Source: Acorus gramineus
Lineage: Eukaryota; Streptophyta; Magnoliopsida; Acorales; Acoraceae
Assembly: GCA_030737835.1 (NCBI GenBank)
Contig: CM060850.1
Location: 27,997,385 to 28,061,384 of the forward strand
Reading direction: 5' to 3'
DNA: 64,000 bases
Part shown: positions 1-13,305 of the stretch, piece by piece
Layout: every line of letters starts with the position of its first letter
Numbering within the stretch: the stretch's first letter is position 1
Translations under genes and position numbers: made by a program
Notes under the pieces: model-generated
Seen by the model: the letters and a program-made list of their open reading frames with translations, nothing else
The model's database searches: none
Told to the model about the DNA's origin: nothing

Positions 1-930
1 CAAACTACCCTTCGTATGTATTATTAAATTTTTATGGGTATCCTAAATATTGCTTAACATTAATCCAACATCAATTGATGTTCATCATCTCATTTAGTAG
101 TGAAAAATGATTTTTCACACTTGGGTTTAGTGTGGGCTGTAACAACCTCTATATTAAAATGCAGAAAAAAAAAAATATTTAATGGAGTATCCAATTTCAT
201 GTAATACTCGAACTCAATTGTTTAACTAACTTTTAAAAGCTTATTTGAAATGTGTATATTAGATTTGATTTGACATGTGACTTATTGAAGAAGCCATGGA
301 AGGAATAAAAAAATAAATTGATGCACAACTTTACAAAAGGTTTGCGAGAAGAACAAGAGGAATACCGCTCAAAATAAATTTAAAGTGACATGTGGTCCAC
401 ATATTTTGAGTACATAAATAAATAAGAATACCCTAATTCCACTCTTATCATGGAATCCAGATTTTGGTATATGCAAGGTAATTCTAGCATGCATTATAAC
501 AGGTTATTCCATCCTTCCAAACAAGATATATGGGTTATTCTAACTAATTCTTATTTATTACGGGGCTTATTCTATAAACAAACAGGGAGAGTTGGCATGA
601 AAATATGAAATGCACCCTGACCTTGAGGTGAGCATTATCTGGTTTTAGTGTGACTCTTCCCAATACTTCACTCATCCTGATACGCTTATTCTTTATTCAG
701 TTGAAACAAAATTTATCTTCTATAGTAATAATAAACTATTTTTTTGTTTGGATGGACGATGAATAGTGTTAGAATTAGTTGTGAATAAGTTGATGATTGA
801 AATTTATTATTTAAAAAATGATAAAACTATCCTTCATATGTATTATTAATTTTTTGGGTTTTTTCTAAATATTGCTTAACATTATTCCAGCCTGATAAAC
901 ATCATCATCTCGTTTATAAGTGAAAAAAGT
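1..930. repeat. AT-rich intergenic DNA with a direct repeat of about 110 bp
   Basis: The first 115 bases recur at about 823-930. Both copies share a run around TATGTATTATTAA, then AATATTGCTTAACATTA, then CATCATCTC. They are clearly diverged, so the duplication is not recent. The second copy is preceded by TTTGTTTGGATGG, typical of plant MITE ends, so the pair may be the ends or internal parts of one element family. No coding potential is visible; the only long frame here is AT-rich and has no family resemblance. Confidence 0.5.
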
Positions 931-1050
931 GAGCGGGTCATCTAAAATAAAAGATATTTGAAATCATTATGTTGATATTTGAATTCACATTTTTCAGACT
1001 TAAAGTAGTTAAATATTTTTTTTTTGATAATTGATATACATATATATATA

Positions 1051-1266
1051 TGAGATTGGGTTAGATACAACAGACGTTGGACAATTTGATTGTCCAACGC
1101 ATTTTTTACCGTTCGATCTTGATACACAAATTAATTGAATCATAAAAAGAAATGTTTATAATTTAATTGTATTTTAAATTTAGTTTTAAAATCTTATAAA
1201 ATATTTCAATTTTAATAAAATAAGATGATCGAATGATCAGAAACGCGTTGGAACTAACCTAATCCG
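1051..1266. mobile_element. MITE-like element with imperfect terminal inverted repeats
   Basis: The left end ATTGGGTTAGATACAAC matches, in inverted orientation, the right end, which reads ATTAGGTTAGTTCCAACG on the other strand. It lies beside a TATATATATA run. At about 215 bp, AT-rich and non-coding, it looks like a non-autonomous DNA transposon. Superfamily not assigned. The inverted repeat is imperfect, so the call is tentative. Confidence 0.35.
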
Positions 1267-1448
1267 ATAGAGCCTAAATCCCCCCGTTTATTATCCGAAA
1301 AATGGGTGGGGGCATTCTGGGAAGATGGGGGTATATTGGGAATAACAGACTTGTTGCTATGCGTTTCTTCCATCGGCTAATTCATCTGTTCCTGCAGAAT
1401 GAATAACGTTGAATAACTATATATGTTTTCAAACAACTTTGTATTTTT

Positions 1449-1724
1449 GGGATTTTTAGTTTTAAGTCCCTACAAACTATCATATTTAGTGATCGATCCC
1501 TTCCTTTTTCGTGTTTAGGTTTTAGTCCCCTGATTTAAATGATAATTCATGGATAGGTCTCTCACAGGGACTAAAAAGTAAATTAAATAATTTATGGATA
1601 GGTTCCTCTCAGGGACTAAAAAGGAACTATCATTTAAATCTGAAGACTAAAACCTAAATACAAAAAAGGGAGGGATCGATCACTAAATATGATGGTTTGT
1701 GAGAACTTAAAACTAAAAATCCCT
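1449..1724. mobile_element. Foldback MITE, nearly full-length palindrome (family FB3)
   Basis: Reading inward from both ends, each arm contains GGGATTTTTAGTTTTAAGT, then CATATTTAGTGATCGATCCC, then TTTAGGTTTTAGTC and GATTTAAATGATA. The arms are each about 125-135 bp and meet near 1585, so a transcript would fold into one long hairpin. No coding capacity. Arm divergence is moderate, so the copy is not new. The phrase 'tttagtccct' resembles the FB1 family at 31.9 and 34.2 kb, but the remaining sequence differs. Confidence 0.75.
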
Positions 1725-2040
1725 TTAAAAAATCTGTTTGTTACCTAAGATATAAATAGTATGTGTGCATAATAGTAAGAGAGGTGCAAATCACCTCATG
1801 TTTAGGACTATGATTTTTTTTTTTTTTTGTAATATAAAAAAAAATTCATCGATATATTAAGATTTAAAAATATCATTTAAAATATTATTTTTAAAAGTAT
1901 GACTAAAAGAGCACCTGCAACCAGTGTGACAGTGTGGCCCTTCTATGGGCGGTGGTTTGTTCAGCGACAGGTGATTCAGCCTCCCAAAATCTGGAGGAAT
2001 GGTGGGAAGAGATGGTGAAGGCTGGTGGCCAAAACTACAA
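1725..2040. other. Gene-free AT-rich stretch
   Basis: Low-complexity AT-rich DNA up to about 1910. After it comes a short, more GC-balanced patch (about 1911-2040) that reads with few stops on the plus strand but matches no family I recognise. I assign no gene here. Confidence 0.4.
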
Positions 2041-2335
2041 GGAAAATGATAGACTCAATCACATTCATCAATTAAAACACAGACCTCACATGTTTTTATT
2101 TTTTTATATATAGTAAACATCATCTAATAAGGTATGTGCTTTTAATAAAAATTGCATATCGCTCCATTTTGAATTAAATAAATCCATTTTTAATAAGTGC
2201 AAGAAAATATTTAATATGGTATATGCAACATCTAATTAGGTATATGCTTTACTGAATTTCTAATATAGCATATAAGACTGTGTTTTGGATTAAGAAAAAA
2301 ACTGAGTGTAATAGCACTCAAACTACAATTCTTTC
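2041..2335. mobile_element. MITE of family M5 (ends like TGATACACTCAATC), copy 1
   Basis: The left end ATAGACTCAATCAC and right end ACTGAGTGTAATAGCACTC form a short inverted repeat. The interior has the family signature: repeated segments such as CATCTAATAAGGTATGTGC and CATCTAATTAGGTATATGC, separated by AT-rich spacers. Related copies lie near 28.8, 57.75, 59.93 and 63.33 kb. Non-coding, about 290 bp. Confidence 0.6.
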
Positions 2336-3277
2336 AAGGCCCAGGTCATCCAAATCATTTTCCCAATAGCTTTTTGGGCGATTTGGCGCATGATAACCAA
2401 CCTAATTTTCAAAGGATAACATTTCTATTTCAAAATTTTTTGAGACTTCACTATGCAAGCTTATTTAGAGAAGCGGTGTCATCTCTAGGAGTCAAGGGTG
2501 TGCGGCTCACTGGGGGAGCAATATTGATAGATGGATAGCTCGTCGGGTGATGCTGGTGTGTTGTGATAACCACCTCTCATGTTGCAAAAAATAACTGCTG
2601 TATTCGATGTAAATCCAACATGTCTTTCAAAATCTCCATCAACACAGTCACTTAAAGTCTGTTTGGCATCCATTCTCACCCTTTTGAGTTAGAACGGACA
2701 AGAAACTTATGTTTGAAATATTTCATTATTATGTTCATTCATGAACATTTCATATAAAAAATTTCTCTTTTTACATAATCCACTAAAACTTACCAAAGTA
2801 ACATCCATTTAATCTCCATTGAAACACTCAAAACAATTAATTTTGAAAATTTCCATGTTCATTTGTGAACACGTCTGATAAAATTTCATATTCCATGGAA
2901 TTTACTAAAACTTGCTTCATGAAATTGGACCTTATTCAAGTGCATTTAGTCGTATTTTTTTTGAGGAAAAATGTAGGCCTTACTAACCCATGTCATCAAA
3001 CAGGATAAGATCAGGATAAGTGATCTTATAACAGTATGAACTGTGCTCCAAAACACACAGATCGTATCAACGTCGTTCTTCAGGCCCACGCTATTCCTAC
3101 AAATCCATCATTGAGGATCGTAGGATCACCCCAATCAATCGGACGGTTCTCATCCACCGAGTGGGTTCTGCATAAAAAACCCCCATTAAAGGGTTTTGCG
3201 AAGCCCAAAACATCTCTCGCATTGGATCGAAAACCAATTTGTCTGAAGAACCGAAATCTGTTCTTACTGTGAAGGAG
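2336..3277. other. Intergenic region and likely TIM21 promoter and 5' leader
   Basis: No gene seen in the AT-rich part up to about 3000. From about 3030 the GC content rises and short frames open on both strands, as expected of a leader and first exon. The frames at 3036-3423 on either strand other than the TIM21 exon look like shadows. I could not place a TATA box. Confidence 0.4.
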
Positions 3278-6200
3278 ATGTTCCGTCTGAAACACAAAAC
3301 GTCGGAAATCTGTGGTTTGATCAGGAACAGCAGATGGTCGTCGATCAGTCCGGCTGTCGTCGAGTTCTCGTCGGTTTCGACGGCTCCGGCGAAGCCTGTC
3401 GATGCGGGGAGAATCGAATCCATTACAAAGGTATCCTCTAATGCTCTAATCTTTGTTCAATTGAACTGTTTATCTTTGCTTGGATTTGTATCGAAATCTA
3501 GCCTTCCTGTAAATCTGATTAATCATTTGATCGTGTAATTGAATGATAAAATCATTTGCAAGAATGATTTGAATTGGATTATAAATTTATCTATAGTTGA
3601 TATGGGGATTGTTTTGATGTTCTCATCCTTTGGACTTTGTTGGTTGGAAGGAACTAATATATAATTATGAGCACTCTGTGAAGATATATTGTAATGTTGT
3701 TCACTGTAATTGTAAATGTCTACTTCAGTTGTCCGAAATTATCTATGACTCACTCGAGAGATACTGATCCTTGTCGCCACTTAGAGGACCATTAAATTCT
3801 ACAATTAAGTGAGATCCCAATGCAACATATTAATAATGTAGTACTGAATATATTTTATGCATGAATCATTTCAAATTTGTTGTAATTTACAGAATTACAG
3901 TACATTTTTCTATATGAGTATATGTAGGTAGTAGTTTTCCTATTTTTTATAATGTACTTGTTTATTTTTATTTAATCGAATGAATGTGTACCCATGACTA
4001 TGTCTTTCAAAATTGGCATGTCAGACACTTGATTACACTTTAGATAACATTTTGTAATGTCTTGGTGATGATGCGGTTGCAGCTTTTAGGGGATTCAATT
4101 CATGTGAGGTGGTCGAGCACTGGTTTACGTGGGACAACTGAGGTAGTTAACTAGTTATTAATGTCAAATGTAGCTACATAAAGTTTTTTTTTTTGATTAC
4201 TGACAAATGTTTCTTCTTTGCAGGCTACATCAAGGATAAACGGTTAGTTGCATGTGTAACTATTTGGAGTTTTGTTCTCTTCATTTTAATAAAATTTGGG
4301 TAGAGTGCATGCCTTTATTCAAACACACACACACACACACACTATTTGGAGTCCTTTCCATCCTTGTTAATGATGACTTAGTGTTAGAGGTGTTTTCATG
4401 ATAGAACGAGAGATTTTGATATTCTCCTATTGCTTCTTTCTCTTCTTCTTGCATGAAAAGCGTCATGTGAACCATGGTTATGTCATCTTGTTGGATTCTG
4501 ATGTAGATTTCTATATGTGTTACATTAGTGAATGTAATATCTATTTTGTTGGCTTGTGAGACATTACTGATACATGTACTGGCTTGTGATATATCTTGCG
4601 TTAATTTTTGTTGGAAATCTGAATAAAGTATTCATATTAACATCTGATGATCTAGCTTCTATATTTCTTTTTAGTGGGCCAATTTTTTTTTTTTGTACAT
4701 ACCATTCTTAGGCGCTTGCCCACATGTTTGCTAGTGTTGATGCCATTGAGTAAAAATCACAAAATTCAAAGTAACTGACACATTAGTACTTGTTTATCTT
4801 TATTCTTTGTATTTTCTACATCAAGATCAATAGTCTTGACATAAACACACTAGTGTTCTCATGTAATAAAAAAACTTGCCCACCATCATTTAAACTCCAA
4901 ACATATTAAAATTGAAGAAAATATAAAGAATGATAGGTTATACCTTGTAATGGGAGTGATATGTATGCATTGCTCGAGGTTCGTGACAAATGCCTTATCC
5001 CCCTTTATTAAAAGAAAGTCTATATATACACACATGAAATGCATACAAAACACATTTCTGACAAGTAGTTTCCTCATTGCATCAGGAAATCAGCCTTGTA
5101 CAACTGGTGCATCATCTCCCCCCCCCCCCCCCCCCCCAAAAAAAAAAAAAACACATGCACACACAAAAAAAAAAAAAAAAAGGTTTTGGAGGCTGTGATT
5201 TGGTTGAAAGGAGGTTGTTTTATTTGTGGATATGGTTTTAGCTCACGATATTAAAGAAGAATGGTGATTATGATGTTGGTCCTTTACTGAAATTAATCAT
5301 TGTGCTAATTTTAAACTAGAGAGATTCTTTGTTGTTTCTCTCAGGTTGATTAGCAGTTAGATATGCAGTTGTGCTTCAGATATTTTGATTGTCATTATTG
5401 GTAAATGTTACTTGGTGGCAGATGAATTTGAGAAGACTTAAGTCCTCAACATCTTGTCATCTGTGATTCTTACAACCTCCAGCCATAAGAAAACTTTCTT
5501 CCACTATTTGAATCTCTGTGCAGGTAGATGGCAAAGACAATGAGTTACTAACCATAAGTGAACTAAGCCCAAGATGCTAGTTCCTGTACCTAAGTGGTAC
5601 TTCTCCATCTTTTTGTGGCTGAAAAGAATTGACAAGTGTAGAATAATTCGAACAACCTTTTGTAGTTTAAGGAGATACAGTGTCGCGTGTTGAAAGTGAA
5701 ATGTGAAACACGGGAATAACAAGAATCACATACCAAATGGAGAAGAGGATGATATTTCAACAAAACCTTGCTTGCACAAAGAGATAATTTACATCATGTA
5801 CATAATGGAAATTTGAAACAAGACATGCAGCTTCTTATGTGCAGTGTGCATATATATAAATCTATTCTCGCGACACAGATCATGACGATTTATTTCTAAA
5901 TAATTAGACAACTATGGAATATTGATAATAATAAAAAATCCCAGCATCGTACTCTGTGAGTGTATACTTTTTGAATATTATAAAAGCCCTGGGTTGCTTG
6001 AATTTCGGGTTACTTGCAACTATTGATTGAGAAGGAAAATATCTTGATCTCTATTTCTTTATTCTATGTTCTGTTGTCATTACTGCAATCCTGAAACCAG
6101 GAGTTTTGATAAGTTATGGAAGTTTCGTCAAGTACAATATTTGTTTATTTAACAATCAGATGTTCTCACCAGTGACATCTTGCTCCCACTGACTCACACT

Positions 6201-9200
6201 GTCACAAGCTACAGGGTGTTCTGAGTTATGCGTTTGCTGCTGAATAGTTACATCTGTATGGAGTTAAGCATGGTTTATTTCCTGTCATTAATATTTACAA
6301 GAAATATTGTGGTGCATGCAAAGAGAATCATATTGTGTAAAGTAGTGGATAAATTATAATATTTTGATTAGTGTATATGGTTGTGGGCTTCTTCTCGAGG
6401 ATTTCTTAAAGCTGTTAGCTGCGTAAAGAATATTTCCTTGACTGGCTATGATATATGACAGGCATCCCTGTTCTCTTTGGAGGACCTAGACAACATACGG
6501 TCACCTTTTCGCCATCAAATCAATTTGCTAAATACCATGGACAACATCATACTGTCCCTTGTTTTGTTAGAACATTTGCTTCCAATCCTGCTTCACAGTC
6601 ATCGCAAAAGGCAGCAAATGAGGTTGGGTTTCTGAAACTAATCCATTTTCAATTCCAACATGTGTGCATGTTGTTTTGTTCTATGCGCTGCCTTTCCTTA
6701 TTGGTATTTATCAAGGATGTTTATTTTGTAACCAAACAAATTGAACCTTTTCTTATTTCTGTCTAGATTTTAAGTTGGAGCAGATTGTTCTGCATAATAA
6801 GTACTTGTTTGTAGATCTGTCATTAAGAATATGGATTTGTCATATATACATCTCTGTTCTCTGCAAAATCTGGACTTGTGGACTCTTCTCTGCATAAGTA
6901 CCTCAAAACATCCTTATAGAAATATTAATGACCAGGTTGCCAGGAGAATTTAAATGTTTAATAAAAATAAAATCATGTTGTACATGGGAGTAATTTGGAA
7001 ACTGATACCTGGTAGCACTACTGGCACGTGAACAAATATAGGACTATAGGCAAAGACACTTCAAATTTCATGATTGGAAGTTCTGTTATATTCTCTAATG
7101 GCATTAAAACTGGATGATCTAGGAGTCCAGCTGAGTTTTTTTTCTTCAATTTTGAATATGTTCCTTATATAATTAAGAAAACCCTTCATATCTCTCCTTT
7201 CGAGGAGTCCAGCCACTTTCAAGGTTCTTTCTCATTGTTTACTGATATTGGTATGTGATCAGTTTTTCTGTTTTACACGATCAAATCAATAAGTTAGCAT
7301 GCCATGATCACAGGATCTACCAAATTCTAACCGATAGTTTTTAGTGGATGGATCTGGGAACTCATGCCATTTTTGTATGTCCATAATTTCATGTGATATG
7401 GACTGAACTGCATATACTGCTGTTTGCCATCAAGGAATGAAGCTCATGCCTCTATCTCCTGTCTCTATCTCCTGTGTATCTGCAATGGCTGTAAAGCAAA
7501 TTACCAATGAGGCCATGAATGATGGAAATTTTTGCACTGTGGCTTATGTTTTGTCTGTTGTCCAGTTCAATGATGTCTGATTGTGGTAGGGGGACCCAAC
7601 AACTTTTGTGATTTTTTTGGTTCAACGCAGTATTGTAGATCTTATGTTTTGACATAATGGATCAACATTAAAACTTGTTCAGATGCATAAAGGCTAATTA
7701 CATTTTTTTTTGTAGTGTTGCTTCCAACTTGCCTTGGCTTTAAAAATGTCTTCAAATTTTTAATTTTATTTTCCCTGCATTCTATGATTCTATCTCGCAT
7801 GGTTAGCATTTTTCATTTTTTCTGCTTCAGTTTATGAACACATTGTCCTTTGTCCTGTTTGTAGAATGCAAAGAAAGACATATCCGTTGCTGATGATCCG
7901 TTTGACACTCTTACCTACAACATTCCGGAAAAGCCAGTGACCTTTGTGGAAGGTGCATCATACAGCGTTGTTATACTTGCAGGGCTAGCGCTTGCTGCAC
8001 TTGCCGCATATGCAGCTTTTAAGGAACTAATCTTTGAGCCCAAAGAGTAAGATTCACTTTCGCTGACTTCTAAATGAAATTAATTAGTAATAGATGTTAG
8101 CAATTGACATTTTTATATGTGTTTAGTTTCCATGTATACCAGATATTAGAGGAAAAGGCTCAAGTCTTATTAAGATCTTCCACACCCAGGAAATCCATAC
8201 CTTATGAAACACACACCAAGTCATTTTGAAATCTATGGGATAACATTAATATGTCCAACTGTTAGTAATGAGCCTTTGAAGTTTGCATTATCCTTAATCC
8301 TATGGGATGACATGAACCACACACATCATTTTGTTTGTCATCATCTGAAGCAGTTTCCTTATAATTATTGATTGTCTATTATAGGTACAAGATCTTTGGT
8401 AGGGCTCTGGAAAGGGTGCAAAATGATGGTCAGGTATGTCGAGAAGATATGTTATATTTTAATTTAGTATCTTCTCATATCTTGTTCTTCAATCATAATC
8501 TGTCTTTGTTATCAGTATCCATGATTGTCAGGTAGGAATTCTGTGCGGGAAGCCATATTTATATCCAAAGCAGAAACCAAGCAGGAAAAGAATTCATGCT
8601 ATGGAAAGGAAATGGATGAGCAAATGCAAGGAATACGATTAAGAAGCAAATAATCATATCAAACACAATTGGAAAGAAGCAAGAAATTGAGGAATTTGAG
8701 ATTGTCTGGGGATGCTATTGGAAAACGTGTCCATCAACATTTATGGACTGAAGAATGTAACGGGAGTGGTCTCTTAGTGCATCTGGAATTTTGGAATTTC
8801 ACAAGCTGAACAAACTTATTTAAATGATTCAGTTAGATACTAACAATAGGGTTATTTGTGCATTTACTTTGCTTATATGGAATGATTCCAAATTGAGTAA
8901 TTTTCAATGGGAAGTCTACTGCTCACGATGAATGATTTAATAATTTTCTGATTTTTTGTTTGGCATAGGTAGAGATGTTCTATTGAGTGAAAGATGTAGG
9001 TATAGGAGACCCGTAGATTTCCATCCTTGTATTTAACTGTTACTTGAAAGCATGAAAATTTATTTACTTTTGGCGTTTTGATTTGAAAATTTCGGAATAA
9101 GGAATCCATTAGTATAAAACTTTAATGTACTAGAATAAGCAAGAAACTAAACATTTCTATGATTAGAATACTATCTGTTGGAAAACAACCAGTAATATAT

Positions 9201-10814
9201 GAAGAGCTAAGAAATTGGAATGCTTAATATTAAATCTTTATCATTATTTCTTATTAAATGAATGCCCATTTATCTATATTATCTAATGATTCCATCGCAC
9301 ATGGTTCCTATCGTGCTTCATTTGTAGAATATTCTGAATGCACAACCCAAAGTGCCATTATTGAACTTTTTTTAAAGATTTTGGTCAACCTCCCTGTCAA
9401 CCATCATCATGCAATTTTGTTGCCCATGTTAGGTTAGAGTGAGGATCGGATCTCCTATTACTGGCTATGGACAGGAAAGCAGGAATCGTTCTGCTCGCCA
9501 GCATATTCCAAATAGAACATGGACGGATGAAGATGGTGTGGAGCGCATTGAGGTAAAGCCAAGACATAATGTCCATAATATTGGCTCGAAAGACACGTGT
9601 ATGGCAGATTTTTTTAAATTTATTATCATTGTGTTAATTGTTAGACCATTCCATTTGGCTTTGGTATGTCGCTAATAGTAGATATCATGCCAAAAATATC
9701 TGCAATTAAAATGAGTATGTGAATTCAAATATATGATGGAATGAAGAGCTTGGTTTCATCATGCTTGGAAGTTACTGGATGTACTTCTTTTGTAAGGTGC
9801 GTCCTTGTTAAATGGCATTCATTCAATTTGACTGGAAATAACTATCTTGATGGTCAAAATGATAAGAAACAATATTTTCATATTAAATGTGGTTCAGCTT
9901 CTGCTCTTTTCCATACTTCCGTCCCATATCATAGTAAAAAGTTTGGTTTCTATTGTAGCAGAAAACCTTTTCTCATTTTTCCTCCCTGGCCCAATGCTGT
10001 ATAACCTATCTAATCAAGTTACCAGATATAGGAAATTTTGTTTCGCAGATGGATCCCCTCCGCATGCCTTCTTAATTGCCTGCCTTAAATTGTAGCGTAG
10101 AACGAATATTCTTCTTTTTGGCATGCTTTATATTGACATATATTATTATAGCAGGTGCAGTTATGGGCAATGGAAGCAACCGTTATTGACATATATGATG
10201 AGAATTATTGTCATTCTTATCTTGTATCTTCCTGTCTTACTATACGCCCATGTGTGTATCTGTCTGCCTATCTAGATTATCTTTATGAACCCAAGTATAC
10301 AAGTTGAGACATAAGTGTGTCCAGACTTAACTCATCTCTTTGAGCCATTCCTGTTCGACATATTCAAAGGGCAACAAATTTAATGTGTGTGTAAATTATA
10401 TCAACTGTATCGAACGGAGTGGAACTTTCTTGGAGATGCATTTACATTCATCCGGACCCATCCGGACATCGAGTCAAAATCCATAACCGCTGGACTTGAT
10501 TTTAACTAATCTGATAAAAGAAATCTTATTCAGATTAGACTAAGGGACATAAACCTTTCCTATTTTTGTTCACCCTTACACGTGTATTGCATAATCCTAT
10601 TTTCTTATATGATTCTGGTTTGTTTATGTAGATAAATTTCCATATTCGCGGTCCACAAGGCGTGGGCAAGGTTTTCGCTGAGATGTTTAAAGACAAGGCT
10701 GACAAGAACTGGAAGTTCACATACCTGATTGTTGAAATCAGATCACCATCGCCCGTACAATTGATACTCGAATCCTATGTTCCAAGTTATGATGGTGCCG
10801 GCGTGCCATCGTGA
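3278..10814 (+). CDS. TIM21: Mitochondrial import inner membrane translocase subunit TIM21 (8 coding exons, about 308 aa)
   Basis: TIM21 sits in the mitochondrial inner membrane, links the TIM23 channel to the TOM complex and passes precursors along. Coding exons that keep frame: 3278-3430, 4083-4142, 4224-4242, 6462-6622, 7865-8046, 8385-8433, 9433-9552, 10632-10814. The N-terminus (about 1-120) is rich in R and S and poor in acidic residues, as in a presequence, with an FVRTFAS stretch near its end. Then come [17 protein letters not shown], a membrane helix at about 164-182 ([19 protein letters not shown]) and the intermembrane-space domain with [19 protein letters not shown] and [11 protein letters not shown]. 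These match plant TIM21 (Arabidopsis SD3) as I remember it. Exon 3 is only 19 nt. The start is the first ATG in frame with the spliced reading. Introns are long and AT-rich. Exons 1-3 are the least certain because presequences diverge quickly. Confidence 0.92.
5118..5178. repeat. Poly-C/poly-A microsatellite inside a TIM21 intron
   Basis: About 20 consecutive C are followed by about 14 A, then a short ACAC-rich spacer and a second A run. It lies in the intron between coding exons 3 and 4. A second microsatellite, (AC)n, lies upstream at about 4322-4341 in the same intron. Long homopolymers like these are prone to length errors in sequencing. Confidence 0.9.
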
Positions 10815-11430
10815 TTGGACTTTCCTCACAAATCCAAGATCGCGTGAGAGAACACCCAGGTTGGTATAATGAATGGCACCGCGGAATTCTTTATTAATCT
10901 GGGGAGAGTTCTTTATGTTCTTCAAAGTGGGAAAAGACTTAAAGAGAGTCCATGACAACCTTTTGAGTTGTCATCTGCATCAAATTCTTTGGATATGGTT
11001 ACTGTTTCTGGTTGTTTCAATTTTTGTTATGCTGTGTGTGTAAACACCTGCTGAGGTAGAGTTTGCACTGGTGATATCTGACTGCTTTAAATTCTTTGGT
11101 GAGGAGGATTTTGTTGGAATTATGCAATGCATATGGAAATTTTAGACAGGGAAGTTACCATGCTCTTAGGGAATTATTGAATTTTTAAGAAATTCTATAT
11201 CTGTGCTTTTTTAAAAAGTATAGAGATGCCTCGAAACTATTTTTTAAAAAAAGCTCTGCAATGAACATTTTCCATTGCTGCTTGATCGTTATTATAAATT
11301 GTTTCACATAAATGGATAATTTTTGCCTGCCACGTGTTTATGAACATCAAGTACATGATGTATGTTTGGTAAAGTAAGTGTGTATCTTTTAGTTTAAAAC
11401 AAAGAGTTTTGACGTGTTTGTTTAAATTTA
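10815..11430. other. TIM21 3' untranslated region and intergenic DNA
   Basis: Up to about 11150 the composition still resembles transcribed sequence, so part is probably the TIM21 3' UTR. Beyond that it is AT-rich. No other gene is visible. Confidence 0.4.
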
Positions 11431-12115
11431 GGAAAAAATCAATATAACCTCTTAGAAATCTGATTGAAATTTATATAACCTTTTGAAAACACTTTGTTAA
11501 TCCAAATAATCCTTTGAATAAATTTTTTATTAATAGATGATGATATTTTGTGCGTATTTCGTTTGGTTAACTCTGATTGAAAACGCATGATAATAAAAAA
11601 TCACTATAAAAAATCCATATAACCTCTCAACTTTTCTTAAAATTCATATAATCTCTTGAAAACACTTTGTTAATCCAAATAACCCTTTGAATAAATTTTT
11701 TATTAATAGATGATGATATTTTGTGCATATTTTGTTTGGTTAACCTTGACTGAAAACACATGATAATAAAAAACCACTACAATGTGTTAAAATGCGAAAA
11801 TTTTTATGAAAATAATGAATTTATTATCTTTGGATATATTATAAACTTTATCCAAAAGGATAAAATCATCATTTATAGAAGTTTTTTGTATTTTTAACAC
11901 ATTGTAGGTTTTTTTGGTAAATAGTGTTTTCTATCAGGGTTAACCAAACATAATATTTATAAAATATTCATTATCTGTAAACATAAATTTTATTCAAGGG
12001 GTTATTTAGATTTACTAGATGTTTGCAAGGGGTTATAAGAATTTTATCAAAAGTCAGGGGGTTATATAGATTTCAGTCAGTTTACACTTTACATGTGGTT
12101 TTATAGATTTTTCTC
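11431..12115. mobile_element. Foldback element of family FB2, copy A, with a tandem duplication in its left arm
   Basis: The left end (TCAATATAACCTCTTAG, then GATTGAAATTTATATAACC) mirrors the right end (GGGGTTATAAGAATTTT, then GGGGGTTATATAGATTTC). The centre includes CACTACAATGTGTTAAAA on the left and TTTAACACATTGTAGG on the right. In the left arm a block of about 170 bp is present twice in tandem (about 11445-11610 and 11611-11790); both contain CACTTTGTTAATCCAAATAA and GATGATGATATTTTGTGC. Related copies lie at 35.8 kb and 50.2 kb. No coding capacity. Confidence 0.75.
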
Positions 12116-13305
12116 TTAAATTTATTGGAGTTTTATTTTAGTTAAAAATTAACTTAAAAAAAGGTTAAAATCTGAAAGTTGGATAAAAAATGGTTTTGAA
12201 ATTAAAGTTCAGTGTGTGTTTTAAACAATTATTATTATTGACATTCCTGCTCTTAATATTTTTTTACTAAGATATCCATCTCTATGTTAACACATTAAAA
12301 ATATCCTTTTTTTTTACTAATAAAGGGTATTTTTTACAATTAAAAATAAAAAATAATTATTCTATCAAACCTTCACTGTTACTTCTTTATTACTTTTTAA
12401 TATATACAACAAACATGTTAAGAAAAGTTTAAAATTTTTAATATAAAAATTATATTATATAATTTATAAATTAAAGCTGTAACAAACATATCATATTTTA
12501 TGATTATTCAAAAGATAGCTCGGCTGATCTATGCCCCCCTAACCTAAACAAATATATAGTTGTATTTTTTTTTTAAAAAAAAAATTTATTCTTCCATTGA
12601 ATTAAAAAAATATATAAGTTAATCGTAATTGATTAACTTATCTATGTATGGGATTAAATTATCCTTTCGCAACATTTTTAAAATATCATCTCACTTAAAC
12701 ACACTAACGCCCCTTCGTAAACATTTCACGTGTCTCTCACACGATGACACGAACCAAACAATAGATTGTTGTGTTAAGACCATTAGGGGTGAATGGTTCC
12801 GTACAAGTTCCCAAGGGAGTAAAAGCATTCATTTAGTTACATCATTGTTCTCTGAAAAAATTAATTTTTGAAGTTTTTTTTATTTCCCGAGACGGTAAAA
12901 AATTATCTTTAGGTCTGTGAAACCAAATATTATTGTATCAGTAAAAAATACTAAAAAAACCCTCCGGCCAATTTTTTTAGTACACTGTTAACATTTCTGA
13001 TGGACATACTAACGACATCCGTTTTCAAGGACCTAAATATTTTACCGTTTTAGGGATCTAAAAAAAACTTGAAAATATTCAGGAACCTAAAAATAATTCA
13101 TGAGAGATCACGGAGACCCCTAATTAATTTCCCCCTGCTCTTTCATACACTATTCAAATGTTATATCCCTGACCGGTTTACAGACGATAATATACCTGAC
13201 ACAGAATTTCAATAAACTTAATTAAATCATCTGATTTTCAGCTGGCTAAATATTCGAGGTGGTCTGAGGAATTCTTCTCTACTACCTAGTTCTTCTCAAC
13301 ATACA
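12116..13305. other. Gene-free AT-rich stretch
   Basis: Poly-A/T rich DNA. The open frame at 12629-12871 has AT-driven composition and no recognisable domain, so I do not call it a gene. Nothing else stands out. Confidence 0.4.

Noticed and set aside
3036-3423. Three overlapping frames at the TIM21 5' end
   Set aside because: Only the frame from the ATG at 3278 splices in frame into TIM21. The others have no family resemblance.
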